Origin: Lineus longissimus
Lineage: Eukaryota > Nemertea > Pilidiophora > Heteronemertea > Lineidae
NCBI RefSeq assembly: GCF_910592395.1
Contig: NC_088325.1
Span: 992,001-1,056,000, forward strand
Direction: 5' to 3'
DNA length: 64,000 nt
Part shown: positions 1 to 13,649 of the stretch, piece by piece
Numbering within the stretch: position 1 is the first letter of the stretch
Layout of the letters: the number at the start of each line of letters is the position of its first letter
The notes under the pieces: model-generated
What the model saw: the letters and a program-made list of their open reading frames with translations, nothing else
Databases searched by the model: none
What the model was told of the DNA's origin: nothing
Program-made: the position numbers and the translations under genes

Positions 1-620
1 ACCCTACCATTGCAGCTTACCACCCTACCTTGGAAGGGCCACCCTACGTTGGAAGTACCCACCCTACCTTTGCAGCTTACCACCCTACCTTGGAAGGGCC
101 ACCCTACGTTGGAAGCACCCACCCTACCATTGCAGCTTACCACCCTACCTTGGAAGGGCCACCCTACGTTGGAATTACCCACCGTACCATTGCAGCTTAC
201 CACCCTACCTTGGAAGGGCCACCCTACGTTGGAATTACCCACCGTACCATTGCAGCTTACCACCCTACCTTGGAAGGGCCACCCTACATTGGAAGCACCC
301 ACCCTACCTTTGCAGCTTACCACCCTACGTTGGAAGGGCCACCCTACGTTGGAAGTACCCACCCCACCATTGCAGCTTACCACCCTACCTTGGAAGGGCC
401 ACCCTACATTGGAAGCACCCACCCTACCTTTGCAGCTTACCACCCTACCTTGGAAGGGCCACCCTACATTGGAAGCACCCACCCTACCTTGCTCTAGAAT
501 TCTGAAAAGGGTTCTTCTGGTTGACCCTACCTTAAATTGCTGGCAACCCTACCTTGTGTTGCACACTGGCAAAGCTTCTGGAATATCAAGTAACCACCCT
601 ACCTTGAGAAAACCCTGTGG
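1..620. repeat. 60-bp higher-order minisatellite (CBL upstream intron)
   Basis: About 8.4 near-identical 60-bp units run to about 509, with degenerate scattered units to about 606. Each unit is three diverged sub-units of about 20 bp, each starting ACCCTAC(C/G). Because 60 is divisible by three, two long open frames run through the array; they have periodic composition, no start context and the array lies directly before a CBL exon acceptor, so they are not genes. Confidence 0.95.
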
Positions 621-733
621 GGAACTCTGACATGCTTGAGCAAGACACTTTTGCATTGCAATAAATATAGCACTGCATTGCGAGTCTTTTACTCATTATA
701 CTCACTGATAGTTCTCTTGATTTCTCTTTCCAG

Positions 734-3700
734 GGTGATAGTTCCATGGAAGATCTTCCGCCAAATGCTGAATGATACTCACCGCATCAGTTCACCGCTC
801 GAAGCCATGGCACTCAAATCAACGATAGACCTCACGTGTAACGATTACATTAGCTGCTTCGAATTCGATGTCTTCACAAGGTAATCTGCACAGAAAGTGG
901 AAAAGTGAAGTTGAAATATCAAATTATGATTACAATACAAAAATAATGTTCACTTGATATAGTGCCCTTTCCCCTGAAAATCATGCCCGGGGTGTATTTC
1001 TAGAAGGAAAAAAGTAATTTAAAATTGCTTGGGGCGCTTGTTGCGTAGTAAAGTTCTTGCCACTGATCGTCACCTAGCTGCATACGTTCAGCGGTTCCCG
1101 TTTGGTGCCATTGCTAAAACACTACACGTTGTTGAAGTGGTAGCACCATCTATTCCAGTGGTCCTTGTCATGGCGCCATCTTTTGCAAGCTCCTCATACT
1201 GATTGCTGATCCTTCTTCCAGATTATTTCAGCCCTGGTCCAATTTACTGCGGAACTGGAATGTGCTTGCTGTTACGCATCCGGGTTACGTGGCGTTTCTC
1301 ACATATGACGAGGTCAAGGCGAGGTTACAAAAGTACATCAACAAGCCGGGAAGGTAGGTCCGGGAGATCTGAAAAAAACGAGAAAATAGTGTTTGCCCAA
1401 TATTTAGGTAATAAGCAGGGTTGGGGGGGAAGGACCCATCACTAATCCCGACATTCAATTTCCACAAATCTCGATGCAGTATTATAACCCAAGCCAAGTG
1501 AACTTTATCAGAGCCCGCTAAAATATGGGTGCTTCAATATCCCAAAATTTCCAGTTGTGTTTTGGTCTATCCTGGTGACTCGAAATCTGTTTTTCTCTTC
1601 CAGTTATGTTTTCCGATTGAGTTGTACACGGCTTGGCCAGTGGGCGATTGGCTATGTGACAGTGGACAAACAGATCCTGCAGACGATACCCCAGAATAAA
1701 TCGCTGTGTCAGGCGCTGCTGGATGGTCAAAGAGAAGGATTGTAAGTTGATGAGGTCATTTCGAGAATGTTGGCTATAATGCTGTGGAGAATAATATCCT
1801 GTGAGAGACATCGGGTCGGTAAATCCAGGAGTTGATAACAACGTTTCTCCTAATATCCTATTTCAGCTATCTATTTCCCGACGGTCGCAACATCAACCCC
1901 GACCTGAGCAACCTGGTATACGACGTTCCCGAGGACCACATCCAAGTGACGCAAGAGCAGTACGAGCTCTACTGCGAGATGGGCTCCACGTTCCAACTCT
2001 GTAAGATCTGTGCTGAGAATGACAAGGACATCAGAATCGAGCCGTGTGGCCATCTTTTATGCACTCCTTGCTTGACTTCTTGGCAGGTAAGGTCGTTGGT
2101 GAGTAAGTCCCCAGGGTAACCCCTAACACAAGTTTTTTTCTCTCAAAATTTGCTATTCTTTGGTGATCAACTGTCAAAAATCATGTCGAAAATGGTTTGC
2201 ATTTGAAGTCAAAAGAGCTGAAATCATGAAAAAGCTGAAGGAGCTTCAGTTTGGGTTGAGATACTGTGACAAGTGTTAAAGCCGCATGAGGTGTGTCTGT
2301 TACACATAGGCCAGTTACATGTAAAATAGGCCTTTTGTACTGGTTGCCTTCAACTGGCTTAAATGCGTTGACACAGTATCTTACGATTGAGCTGATCGTG
2401 TTGAGATAAGTAGGAGTCGAAATCATTTTCCGACTTCAAAACCGATGACTTCAGTTTTGGTGTAACAGTTTGATTTCGGAACATTCTGGCCAGTGGATAA
2501 TAATTTACTGCTATCAAATAGTTTAGGTTTGAACATGTTGAAGTTGAAGTATTGGATATTTTTGGACAAGAGGGGTTTTATGAAATTCGCCCATAGTCAA
2601 TGTTGTATCCTGTACATTGTAGTGTTGTGTTTGACATCGGTGTCTTTTGTTAAAGTAAAAAAACTTTTAAACTGGTGATGAGTTTGTATCCCTACTGAAG
2701 CAGACTTTGTACATTATGATCTAGTTTGAGTGAACTCAAATATTTAGGAACCTGAAGATTCCCTCACCCGCGTAGGCCTAAAAGGCACAGACATAGTACT
2801 TGGCGAGCGCTAGTTCAGCGTTCTGCCGCAGTGCTCTGGAACCAATTGCCATAAGCTTACAAAAGACAACCTTTGAAAAACTCTTGATTTGGCAGGATTA
2901 TATACAGCTCTGTAACATATGTAAATGCCTCTGTATAAGACTGGGCTTGAAATGGACATGTTAGATAATGATGTATGGTTGTATATACAATGTATGATGT
3001 AAAAAGCTACCCACTCCTTTAAGAATAAGTCATTGGTTTTTGACGTGTTGAGAATTCAAAGAATCTGTCGGTGGCTTTGCATGTCCTGATAATGGTGCTA
3101 AACGCTTCCTGGGTTTATGATGTCTCGCTCAAAGCATTGCTTCTCGTCCTGTGCTTATAGGCAAGTTGCTTCATAGAACTATGTATTTATGATAATGATT
3201 AGCATGCACTCGATAACTTTGTTGCCCATTGAAACTGCTAGGACTCAGGAGGTGCAGTCTGCCACATACTTTTTCAGGGGTCATGAAATGACAACCTATT
3301 TCTTTCACCAATGGCATGGGCCAATGGAGTCGCATGTGTTATAATCTTGCTCTGATCTTGGCTGACATTGACAATGTAATGAAATTAACATAATTTGTTA
3401 TAGTAGGCCCATGTCTTTTAATAAAAGAGACCCTATTGTGTCGTTTCTTTGTAATTGATATTGAGGTTTTAGAATACCTCCTCCATTGTACTGAATGGGG
3501 GCAGAACCTCATTCCTTGTATTTGAGGTTTTAGAGTATTTACCCTGCAATGCAGTACTGTATAAATTGTAAAAATCACATCAGCTGAAATTATCTGCCTG
3601 TTGGGTGGGATTAGCTACGCTTCATGTTCGCCTTGTTTGCATTCGCATGACTCTTCTGTCAACTCTCCTCTATGAATGAAGAAACATTTCTGCCTTCAGG

Positions 3701-6410
3701 AAAGTGATGGCCAGGGCTGCCCGTTTTGCCGCACAGAAATCAAGGGCACAGAACAAGTGATTGTCGACCCGTTTGACCCGACCAAACTGCACGCACGGGA
3801 AAGTGAACAAGGCCAGCGATGTGTTCAAGTTCATCTTGACATGATGGAAGATGATGACGTGTCTTTCGAGGTAATGATTTTCTCACTGTTATCTTCTGCG
3901 GGTGCCTGAATCCTGACTTAACATACCTCCGGTGTTGGTTTCTTTCCTATTTTATCAGGTCTCGCAAAACTCCACACCAGATATCACTGCTATATACCAC
4001 TGGCCAGGTTTTTCCTTGTGTTTATGGTGTGGCTAGATCCCTGGGACCCTAATAGAGTGGGATGAACAACGACCCTAGCAGAGTGGGGTGTGTGAGGCCT
4101 ATCTAACCAGCTGTCTCCATTTCAGGAGCCCTCCCAATGGCTCACCTCCGCGAGTCTCGCCATTGGGCTGACCCCTCGAGAACAGGTAGGCATCATACTC
4201 CAGTCATGCTGGCCTGGCCTGAAATTGAGTCGTGTTTTTGGCTGTCTTCACACCCTGCTAATCGAACATCATTCCAATCATGCTGGCCAGCTTAAAGTTT
4301 CTACCCAAAATTGAACTGTATGTCGTCTGTGGCCATAACCTGCTAATTGCAAAATCATTTTTGTCCCTGACTGATTGTGATTGGTTATATCAGATCAGTG
4401 GTTCTAAACCAGGCTTTACATTGAATACAATGCAAGTGTTGATCATACGAATTCTCAAACTCCTATTGCAGAGAGTTTTATCGTTTTTGAATGTAAGCAC
4501 ATTTGTGTTTCTCTTTTCCAGTCAAGCAGTGCTAGATCTTCTCCGTTTACTTCCCCGGGCATTTCACCCACGACTGTGCGTCGTGATCTTCCACCCCCGG
4601 TGCCCCCTAGACGCGTCTCGCCCATGTCTTCACCGCTGACGTCACCGCATACTTCCCCAAAAATACCAAGGTTAGAAAGCGAGCTACTCTACTCATGTTT
4701 CTCACTTGGTGGGGTCTTCTGCTTGCCAGGCAGAGACTCTTGATAAAAGGAACCTTTATGTCTCATTGGAAGGACTGGGAACAGGCAGGAAATTTAGTTC
4801 CTTGCCAGCCACACGGTTCATCCAGAAATAAAATCCTGGGTTCTCCCCGGGATTGAATAGGAGCCCTATTGCGTGGTAGCCAGCAGTGTTGACCACGATA
4901 CTAGGAGGCTGCTCGGGAGCTCCTCTTAAAACCTCATTCTAGGTCATAGGGTCATATGTTTTACGATTGACAAAGGTTACGTCTCTGAAAATGAACCACT
5001 TCATGAACATTCTTGTCTTCTTTCCAGGAGAGTTCTGCCTCCAGCGCCTCCCGATGACGATACATCCTCGCCAACGCCACCTGTCCCCGAGCGGACAAGT
5101 CGACAAAACTCGGCGGAAATATCAGCTTCTACTTCCTCTCTATCCAATAAAAATGGTGGTAAGTTTTTTACGAGTCGGTTTGATTTCGAGTTCAAACTGG
5201 GATATTCTGGATCTATGACATGGCTGGGCATCGATGCTTGTTTGCTATATCAACCCGTAAAAAGTGGCAACAGCTTGTGATATGACGGTTTACCTACCTT
5301 CCCTGTCCCAAAATCGAGAGTCGTGTAACTACAGACCAACATCAGCGTCCTCGACTGTTTTGAACTCGTTGGGCCAACCCAGCTCTCATAAAGAAACTGA
5401 AATTGAAAAACAAAATTTTTGAGACTCATATCCGTTTTAAATTCATTTCAAGTCAATAACACTGAGAAAATATGATGACAGACGTGACAATTACGCCTGC
5501 CTTTGATTAAAGTTTTTGCAATTCTCGCCTTCCCGAGAATGACCATCATAATCTCCACATTCCAGCTCATCATCTTCCCGAGGTGCCGCCCCCACCTTTC
5601 AGTGACAAACGCGTCGACGTACCGCTAGTGCCAACGGGAAATCTCATCGATTTGGATGACGAATCGGACCATGAGGAATTCGTCGACGCAGAAGATCGAG
5701 ATTCGAATGAAAACGACACAAAGATAACACTTCGATCTGACACGGCGATTGAAAATAGTATAAATTCTCGTCATCGGACGCCGAGTGACTATGACTTCCC
5801 TCCACCCATACCGCAGCAGCGGCCGAATAAATTACCTTGCCCGTTACAGGATCAGAAACAGAGGTGCGTTTCAAGTTTCTTGATCTTGATGTGGCTCTGA
5901 AAAAGTATCGGATGAACTTGACATCTTGCTTGAAATCCTACTGTGCTGTCTGCCAATTAGGTTGATGTGGAGCTTGGTTGTTCGACAGGACTGCAGTATT
6001 TTGCTCTAAAAGGGGCTGCCACAGTGAAAGGGTCAAGAGTGTTATAAAATGGACAGTTATAGGATCACAACCATCATGACTGTCTTAATTCATGATAAAA
6101 AGGCATGTTTGTGGGGTTTTATACAAGAACAAAGCGCTGTTTAATAATAAATTGACTGAATGAAATAAAATCTTGTTATTTCAGATCACCGTGGCGACAA
6201 GAAGCACCACCGCCGCCGAGGAAGTTACGCGAGAGCCAAGAATTAAATAAAGAAAATACGACAAACTCCGAGGACATTTCGGAATTGTTTATCCAAGAAC
6301 TGGTGGCGGAGGGTCATGACAGGCACGCAGCGGGACGGGCGCTCACAGTCACGAAAAACGATCCAAGAATGGCGCGGAACTTACTACGCGAGTTTATGCC
6401 AAGGCATTGA
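734..6410 (+). CDS. CBL: CBL-family E3 ubiquitin ligase, 3' ten coding exons (5' partial)
   Basis: RING E3 ligase that recognises phosphotyrosine on activated receptor kinases and ubiquitinates them at the plasma membrane and endosomes. Exons: 734-880, 1222-1353, 1604-1741, 1867-2086, 3700-3870, 4126-4185, 4522-4670, 5028-5158, 5566-5863, 6185-6410; all have GT-AG borders and matching phases. The first three cover the EF-hand/SH2-like part of the TKB domain ([47 protein letters not shown] with the phosphotyrosine-binding Arg). Exon 4 has the tyrosine-containing linker helix ([14 protein letters not shown]) and the first RING cysteines (CKIC, CGHLLC). A 1.6-kb intron splits the RING before [11 protein letters not shown] Pro/Ser-rich tail with PPPVPPRR follows, as expected for SH3 ligands, then an acidic stretch. 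The C-terminus is UBA-like ([12 protein letters not shown], stop 6408-6410). The 4-helix bundle and start codon lie left of the window. CBL versus CBLB cannot be separated. Confidence 0.95.
2087..3699 (+). other. CBL intron splitting the RING finger
   Basis: The 1.6-kb intron begins GTAAGG after the codons for SWQ and ends TGCCTTCAG before ESDGQGC. No recognisable coding, RNA or TIR element seen inside. Confidence 0.8.
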
Positions 6411-7379
6411 TTGTGTAGTCGTATTATTTTTAGTGGAAATTAAAAAATTATTGCTGTTTTACGTAATCTACCTAAACGTACAGAAGTGGTCCTTCAGAGA
6501 TGCTGAACTGTGCTATTTACATTTTAGAGGTTTGAGAGGGCAGGTGGGGCGGTATGGTTTGACATAGATGTGACAATTTTTGGCAAAACTATCAGCTGTT
6601 TCGAGATATCTCTCCATAACATAATGATGCTTAAACTTATGATGTATAGCTGCTTTTGTACCATATCTTCAGGTTTTATCCCAAAATATTCCACAGGTAT
6701 TTAGCTTGGCAAGAAAAAACGTCTCATATCCAAGTGAATTCGACATTGATTGTGCAACATTGATGATGTTGTGTCACACCATCCTCAAGAATCCCGCCAT
6801 ACTCAAGAGAACAAAAATAGTTTATCTATCGTCGAGTGAGCTGCGATATTCGCTCGCACGCACACTGGCAGCGATACAATTATGTATGATGTCAGAATGA
6901 TGTCATTTTGTAAACAAAGATATCTATTAATTCAAGAAGGAACGCCTCACTCAAGAGTACAAAAGTGGTTTACTAATATGAGTCAGCGCTTGAGTATTTA
7001 CCGAGCAAAATATGTTTTATGAGATATCAAAGTCGGTGCGTTGCCTCTTTATGGATTCAAGGCCTGGTCTGGTGTCTTCACACCGGATGAGAATGGCTCT
7101 CTGTGTGATCTTTGCTTCGTACTTACTCGCACTGTGGCCTACATGATAACTAAAGCAAAGCAATCTGTGCTGGATCAAAACCAAGCTATTTATCCACCCG
7201 CAAAATGGACACTCACAAACCTTGCTCTCTTAAAGTAGAAGTGTCTTGCCTTGTCTTACCAATCCAATGTATATTTCTATGTATATTTTTCATATAACTG
7301 ACACTATAAACTTCTGGTGATAATATATTGTTATTCAGATATGAAAAATTCAACTCAATTAGGTAGAACTTGACTTGTC
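6411..7379 (+). other. CBL 3' UTR / downstream flank
   Basis: A/T-rich sequence after the CBL stop with no further exon signature. I could not settle the cleavage site; one AATAAA lies at 8790, beyond the minisatellite. Confidence 0.4.
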
Positions 7380-7767
7380 TATTTGTATGGTTTTCTGTAC
7401 TTTCATGTACAGTAGTACCACTCGGCTTGGGGTGGACTTGACTGTATTTGTATAGTTTTCTGTACTTTCATGTACAGTAGTACCACTCGGCTTGGGGTGG
7501 ACTTGACTGTATTTGTATAGTTTTCTGTACTTTCATGTACAGTAGTACCACTCGGCTTGGGGTGGACTTGACTGTATTTGTATAGTTTTCTGTACATTCA
7601 TGTACAGTGGGACCGCTCAGCATGGGGTGGACTTGACTGTATTTGTATAGTTTTCTGTACATTCATGTACAGTGGGACCGCTCAGCGTGGGGTGGACTTG
7701 ACTGTATTTGTATAGTTTTCTGTACATTCATGTACAGTGGGACCGCTCAGCGTGGGGTGGACTTGGA
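7380..7767. repeat. 65-bp minisatellite with palindromic core
   Basis: About six units with a 65-bp period (for example unit starts near 7432 and 7497). The first three units and the last three form two sub-types that differ at shared positions. Each unit holds an imperfect palindrome, CTGTAC-TTTCAT-GTACAG. Confidence 0.95.
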
Positions 7768-10700
7768 AGTATTCAAGATACTGCTCATTCTAGTTTTCAA
7801 TATACAATTCAATTGAAACTCAGTAGTTTTCTTAACATAATTCATGATAATTAAGTATAACCGAGAAAAAAACAGAAATACACCAAGAGTTTTAATCGGT
7901 GAATTGGTGTTCAGAGGTACGTCAGACCGCTATATCTAATTCTAATTCTCATATTCCCTCAGCTTTCCTCTTGATGCTCTCATGGTAAAAACAGCGGGAA
8001 ACATTCAATTTCTAGAAATGTTAAAACACCGCGGGAAAAGGTTCACTTTCTAGAAATGTTAAAAATACTTTATTGTTAATTGGTTTTCTGTTTTTGGCTT
8101 TCAAGACTGAAGTCGCGAGCGAAGGTCAAACTTGGCGTCAACTCATGCGTCGCGCGTCTTGTGAAATTCCCCATTCACTGTTGACAGGTCCGTGTTAGGT
8201 TTTTGGTGCCAAAACAATAGGCATTAGTTCAATTGGTGTTATGCATCAGTAAGCAACCTGGGGGCCTCATACGCTGCAGGGTTGCGGTGATTCCCTGTCT
8301 TTAATCGCTCCGGTCCTCTCGGAGATGCACCCCCGGGTCTGTCACAGCGACAGGGGATTATCATTGTTGGTGTTAAGGCACGCGGCGTGGGACGTTGACG
8401 CCACAGCTGATTAAGATGCCCCGTCATCTGAGTGAATGATATAATGATGGTGCATAAACAATCGGGAGAGTTTGGTGTCCATTTTGCTGTGGGTGCTTCA
8501 TGACGAATATCGTATCTAACTTAGTTCTGCTCCGCCAATTTTTGCAGAAGAAAAAGTGTGATATGTTTATGAAGTTGTCCTCACAAAATCTATTGGGCAG
8601 CTGTGGATTGTGTATTGGGTGGTTGTACATTGATCGTACTGATAACAGATTATTGCAGTTGGATAATGCAGGTTTCTTCAGCATTTGCTCTGCACGTGCA
8701 GGTGATTTTCTCCAGGGACTAAATCCTCCATGGCAGAATGAACATTGGTGCATGAAATGATAACATTTTTGAGCAATGTGTGAACGTTCAATAAAATCCA
8801 AATTCAGTATTTTCACGGTGAACTATGGCTGAGCAGGGCAGGAACAGTTCCTGGTGGCCTTATAGTTGGGGTGATCTCAGCATGTCGTATGTTTCATGTA
8901 CTCCACAGCAAGATGGAGTGCCAATTCTCCCTGGTCGTACATAAGGTGTGATAATATGTGGTTGTTTTTGTCTTAATGATGAATGATGAGCAAAGTTTTA
9001 GTTCTTAGTGTGGTTAGTGATTTATTTTACACCGATGAGAAAGATTATGGTTAATAGAGTTAGGCATGTCTTCGCAATCTGCAGTCTTTGAATGACAGTT
9101 TCAACTTGTTTCATGGGAAAAAATTATGGAAAAAAGAAATTTTGAGCTGCTGCATTTCATAGCTTTTAGAATGTTCTTGACAGACACCTTTCTAAGTTTA
9201 AGTCCAAAATTTAAAAAAAAATCTAATGCAAAAATTACAGCAAGATTTTTTTGCCCATCTGAACTCAAATCGTCACGATAGATAGCAAAAACGTGCCTAA
9301 ATCTGATTGAATGAAACAAACGTGTTCCCATTCATTTCGTAATTGTAGTACTAGTGGTAGAGCTACGTGTAATTAGTAATTTTAATTTATTTTTGATGGC
9401 TTATTTCTGACGCTTTTGCTGCAGTGTGGAAAAACGTTCTTCCACATTTTGTACATACCCTTGTATATTTTTCATAATTCGTTCTCGAGTAAAAAGTAAT
9501 AATAATCTTCCAGAGTCTGAAAACTTTCATGCCAACTGAAATTTAAGTCCTTATGTAAGTTCTTCTACGCACTCTGCTAACAAGCAGTTTTAGTCGCTGT
9601 GACTTTGTATCGCAAGGGATACGCAATAAGTTTCCGCATCAGGGTGTTATCATAGAGACTACATCGTGATGTTTCAGCATGAAGCCTTTAGAAAATTGTT
9701 TCAGAAAAGTATAACAGCTGATCTTTTTTGGTTCGCACAGAAATAAGTTTTATGAATATTTTTTGCATACAAAATATCTAACTAATCATTGATGTATATT
9801 ATGATTATGAACAAAATATTTGTGTTTTCAGATCAAATTTATCTGAAAAGCTGTAATTGTAAGAATTTCCATTTTAATCATGTCAGCAGCTCAAACTTTA
9901 TTATCATCAACCTGGCCACCCTCATTGGGAAAATGAGTTGTTCTCTTATCAAGAGAATGCTCTGTTAGGAACTACCCATGTTCCTTTTGCGGGGGTGAGA
10001 GGTTCAGATGTAATTGTGAATATACTTCTCCATCATATTCTGAAATATTCTACCACCCTCGAATAGCAAAATGGACTGTTCCATTGTCAGGAATTACTTT
10101 TTTAGCAACATACCATTTTCGGGTTCAAATATCATGTAATTGTCGAAATATTTCTCCATCACATATTTTCATAATCTGCCAATTTCTGAACATGCTTGTA
10201 AAGATTTTGTTTTTTATATTTTCGTTTTCAATCATCATGTTTCTGTTCGTGTTCTCGAAATTTGGAATAATCAGTTCTTATTGGTCCTGTAATTTGTCTG
10301 ATCAAAGGATGTCATATTGTAAGAAATAATCGTTGCATGAAGTTGATAATGACGTTGGGGGCAAAATGATTCTACAGCAGACTCCAAGTTAGGCGACTCA
10401 AAATTCTCACTCATTAATATTTACAGTATCCTCGTTGCCATTCAAATCCATTGTCAACTTCACCCAACGAAAACTAAATTAGATGTTAATTAGATGATAA
10501 TTATATTAATATTATGCAGACAAATGCAAACTGAGTGATGTCGATGTGTTCACCCGAAATCTGTCAAAATCCCTCGGAAATGTCTCGGCTTAAACAAACA
10601 TTGAACTGTAATTACTAATTACCCTAATTGCTGACAACTGCGATGTTTATGACATAAAAACGAGCAGCGCTGTCTGCTGAGTATATTTTCTACTATATGT

Positions 10701-13142
10701 ATGATTTTGAAGGCATTTGAAGAAAGCAACAGTGAGTAAATGACAATTTGATATTGGCCACGTTTACTGACAACTTGTCACAAGGCAAATAAGGCCCATG
10801 TCCCAAACTGATATGGCTTTTTCCCATCAACTGAGTTTGTTTTCTGAAATATGTAAATGAGATAGAGTTGTTGCGTGTACACGTTATTTACAACTCTGGC
10901 GTCAAATTTGGAGTTGAATGACAGCAAGACATCTAGCTTTGGTCTCATTTTGTTACAGGTTTTTTTTCGGGACATCCTGTAGTTCCTGTCATCCAGCATT
11001 GTACCATCCTCCTTAAGCAGGCTTTTCGATCATTTCTAAAACACTGTGACGCAAAGATTTGTTAGTGTTTTTTTGGAACAACACTAAGGCCTCCTGTATG
11101 TGGATGCTTGGTATCTTGGGAAGACAATTTCGGCAGATTTCGGGTGATAGAAATATAAAATACTGTTACTATTATGAGGTGCTTATACAGTTGCTATGGC
11201 AAGAGGAGCGTGGAATCTGGGTATATTGAAAACCTGGGTTCCAAGTTCCTGGTGCATTTTGTGTTTGAATTTAACCTGGAATCCAGGTTCGACGTAGAGT
11301 AAAGTTAAACGTTAAAGACTTGTCAACCTCGATTCCAGGTTAAATATGCTTAGGTCCCGTGTAATTGAAGTTATTGAAGTTAAATTAGTAAAAGGTAGGG
11401 AAAGGAGCCTTGGGACCAGGTTTGCCCTGACCTCACTTCCAGGTTGTATATGTGTTATGAGATAACGTTAGATGCATTGGTAGTCTTCACGGAGCTCCAC
11501 AGTATCCTTGAATCTAACGCTACATTCAAGTTTTCTGTACCGATATTGGTATTTTTAGTCCGCTTTCACAAATTTGTATAACAACTTTATAGATACACGC
11601 CATAATAAAGTAGATGAGAAATTCATAAAAATCCAAAATTTAGATGTCTCATAATATGTCATGAGACCCCCCCCTTCAACAACAGCCTGGCATTCTTTTC
11701 AATACTTTACTATATTACCTCTTTCTGATGTTCCAACTCTGCAGACTATTATAGCATACAGGGTGCTCCAAAATACTATTCATACGTGTATTTTATGTAA
11801 TGTGCAATTCAAAGCTTACTAAAGTATAATCTATTTATTGCATCATCTTAGTGGCTATTGCAAAGACTGTATCATCATGCTAAAGTGGTCTTCCTAAACA
11901 GCGTCCACGAGCGTCCAGCAAGGTTTAAAGTGTTCAGAATGGTTCATGGGCCATAAACATAATATATGCAGGCCATTTGTACATTTCCTGAAAGTTCCAT
12001 GGCATTGGGGTCGACGTAAGGGAGTTGTTGTCTAAAATTACAAATGTCAGGTCACCCAGCTGGCGGCCATCTTGGATTTCACTGAGGAAATGATAGGGCT
12101 TTCTGAGTTACTGGACGTTGTTATTTTTGACAATCACTCTCTTATCTTAGATCCAAATGTCATGAAATTTTCAGGAAATGCGTCTGATGATCTATTTATT
12201 TTGATGACTTTAAACCTGACTTGTTGCTGGTGGACGCCATTTCGGACGGCCGTGCTAAATTAGCAGTGTCTAGTTCTACAAAAATGTACATTAATTCATC
12301 ACAAATTATAATCATATTATGGGTATAAACCATAAAACTAACAGCCCGTCTTCTCCATGGGGATATAGCATTAATGTAACAGCATATTAGTTCCCTGTTA
12401 TTTATAGAGAATAACATAAAGGTTATTTCTGTACATTCATTATTAATTATTATCTCATCCTACTAATTAAGGAAATATTTTGAAGTAAATAAAACAAAAT
12501 ATGTATAGATCATGTGGTTTTGTTTTTCTTGCAAGGGCACACGTTGTTCGTGGATTTAAAGGCCTGTGGCCTTTGTGTTGCTTGTATTTTCTTGTTCTAC
12601 AAGTAAAGAGAAGAAATATTGACAACAGTCTTAGCATTTTGAATGTCAAGACCAAGGTCAACCTTGCCGCTTGGACAAGGAAGCTCCTACCACTGTACAG
12701 AGACTCAAACCATCCTTTTGAAGACGGTCGACAAAATGACAGAGGATGTATCGAGTGAAACAGCCCAATAAGTACACTTTACATGCAATTTTTGGGCACA
12801 AAATATCAAATGAAAGGTACAAATTCAAATACTAAACTTCTTTTTAGATGGCCCAATGCCAAGATAACTTTATCCACTCGGAATATAAGCATAGACACGG
12901 TGTCCAGTGTTAGTCATAGCGATCTGGCCAAAAGTACTTGATTGAACTCGGGAAACTGACCAGATCACATTCACCAAAAGATAGTGATGTTACACCACTG
13001 ACTTGTTTATTCTTTGGGTAGGCCCAACCAATGCTCTTTCACAGTGTCAAATATGACACCAGCTGCCCAGGGCTGTGTACATTACTACACTTGAGTGACA
13101 ACAGGTCACCTTTGACTAGATCTGTCTGAAAACATTATTATA
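7768..13142. other. Intergenic, no recognised gene
   Basis: Mostly A/T-rich DNA with stop-dense frames. It contains a GC-richer patch at about 8240-8420 and a few short inverted words around 11200-11460 (AACCTGGA/TCCAGGTT). Nothing supports a gene or a named element. Confidence 0.5.
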
Positions 13143-13333
13143 TGTGACCCGCCATGACAAAACAGGTCGCATCGCTCTGAGCTTGACAGGTTGAGACAGA
13201 CTGGTTGTTCATTTCACCATTGTCTGCCTTTTGTAAAATCGGAGCATATCAATTTCTTCTATTATGTCCTGGTGTCATTTTAGGCTCATCTTCTGTGCGA
13301 CATGCGACTCATTTTGTCGTGGTGGGTCGCATA
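13143..13333. mobile_element. Short TIR element (TGTGACCC family), copy 1
   Basis: Ends are inverted: TGTGACCCGCCATGACAAAA on the left and its near-complement before 13333. The same family occurs at 32436-32623, and as one arm only at 44869-44930. No coding capacity; MITE-like. Confidence 0.75.
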
Positions 13334-13649
13334 TGCACTTTGGCAGCCATCTTTGGGCATGAAATATCAAATGAAAGTCGCGATTAAAAATGAGTAACCC
13401 CATTTTGGATTCGGCCCACGGCGCAGACACATTTTATCAACAGGGAATATATTATAAGCATGAACACGGTGTGCTAACAGTAACTGTTGTGAAATATTTC
13501 TTGTTGTCATCTGGTTGTGTTTACAGAACCGGGACATCGTGACGATTTTCAGACATGGCAAATACGTAATGTCAATACCGTGTGCTCTACTTGCCTTTCT
13601 GGGTAGTCGGAGAATTCAGTTGAGTTCCAGTCAATTGAAGTGGAAGACC

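Noticed and set aside
10-630. Long open frames of 206 and 155 codons at the window start
   Set aside because: They are the 60-bp tandem repeat read in two frames; the period is divisible by three, so openness carries no information.
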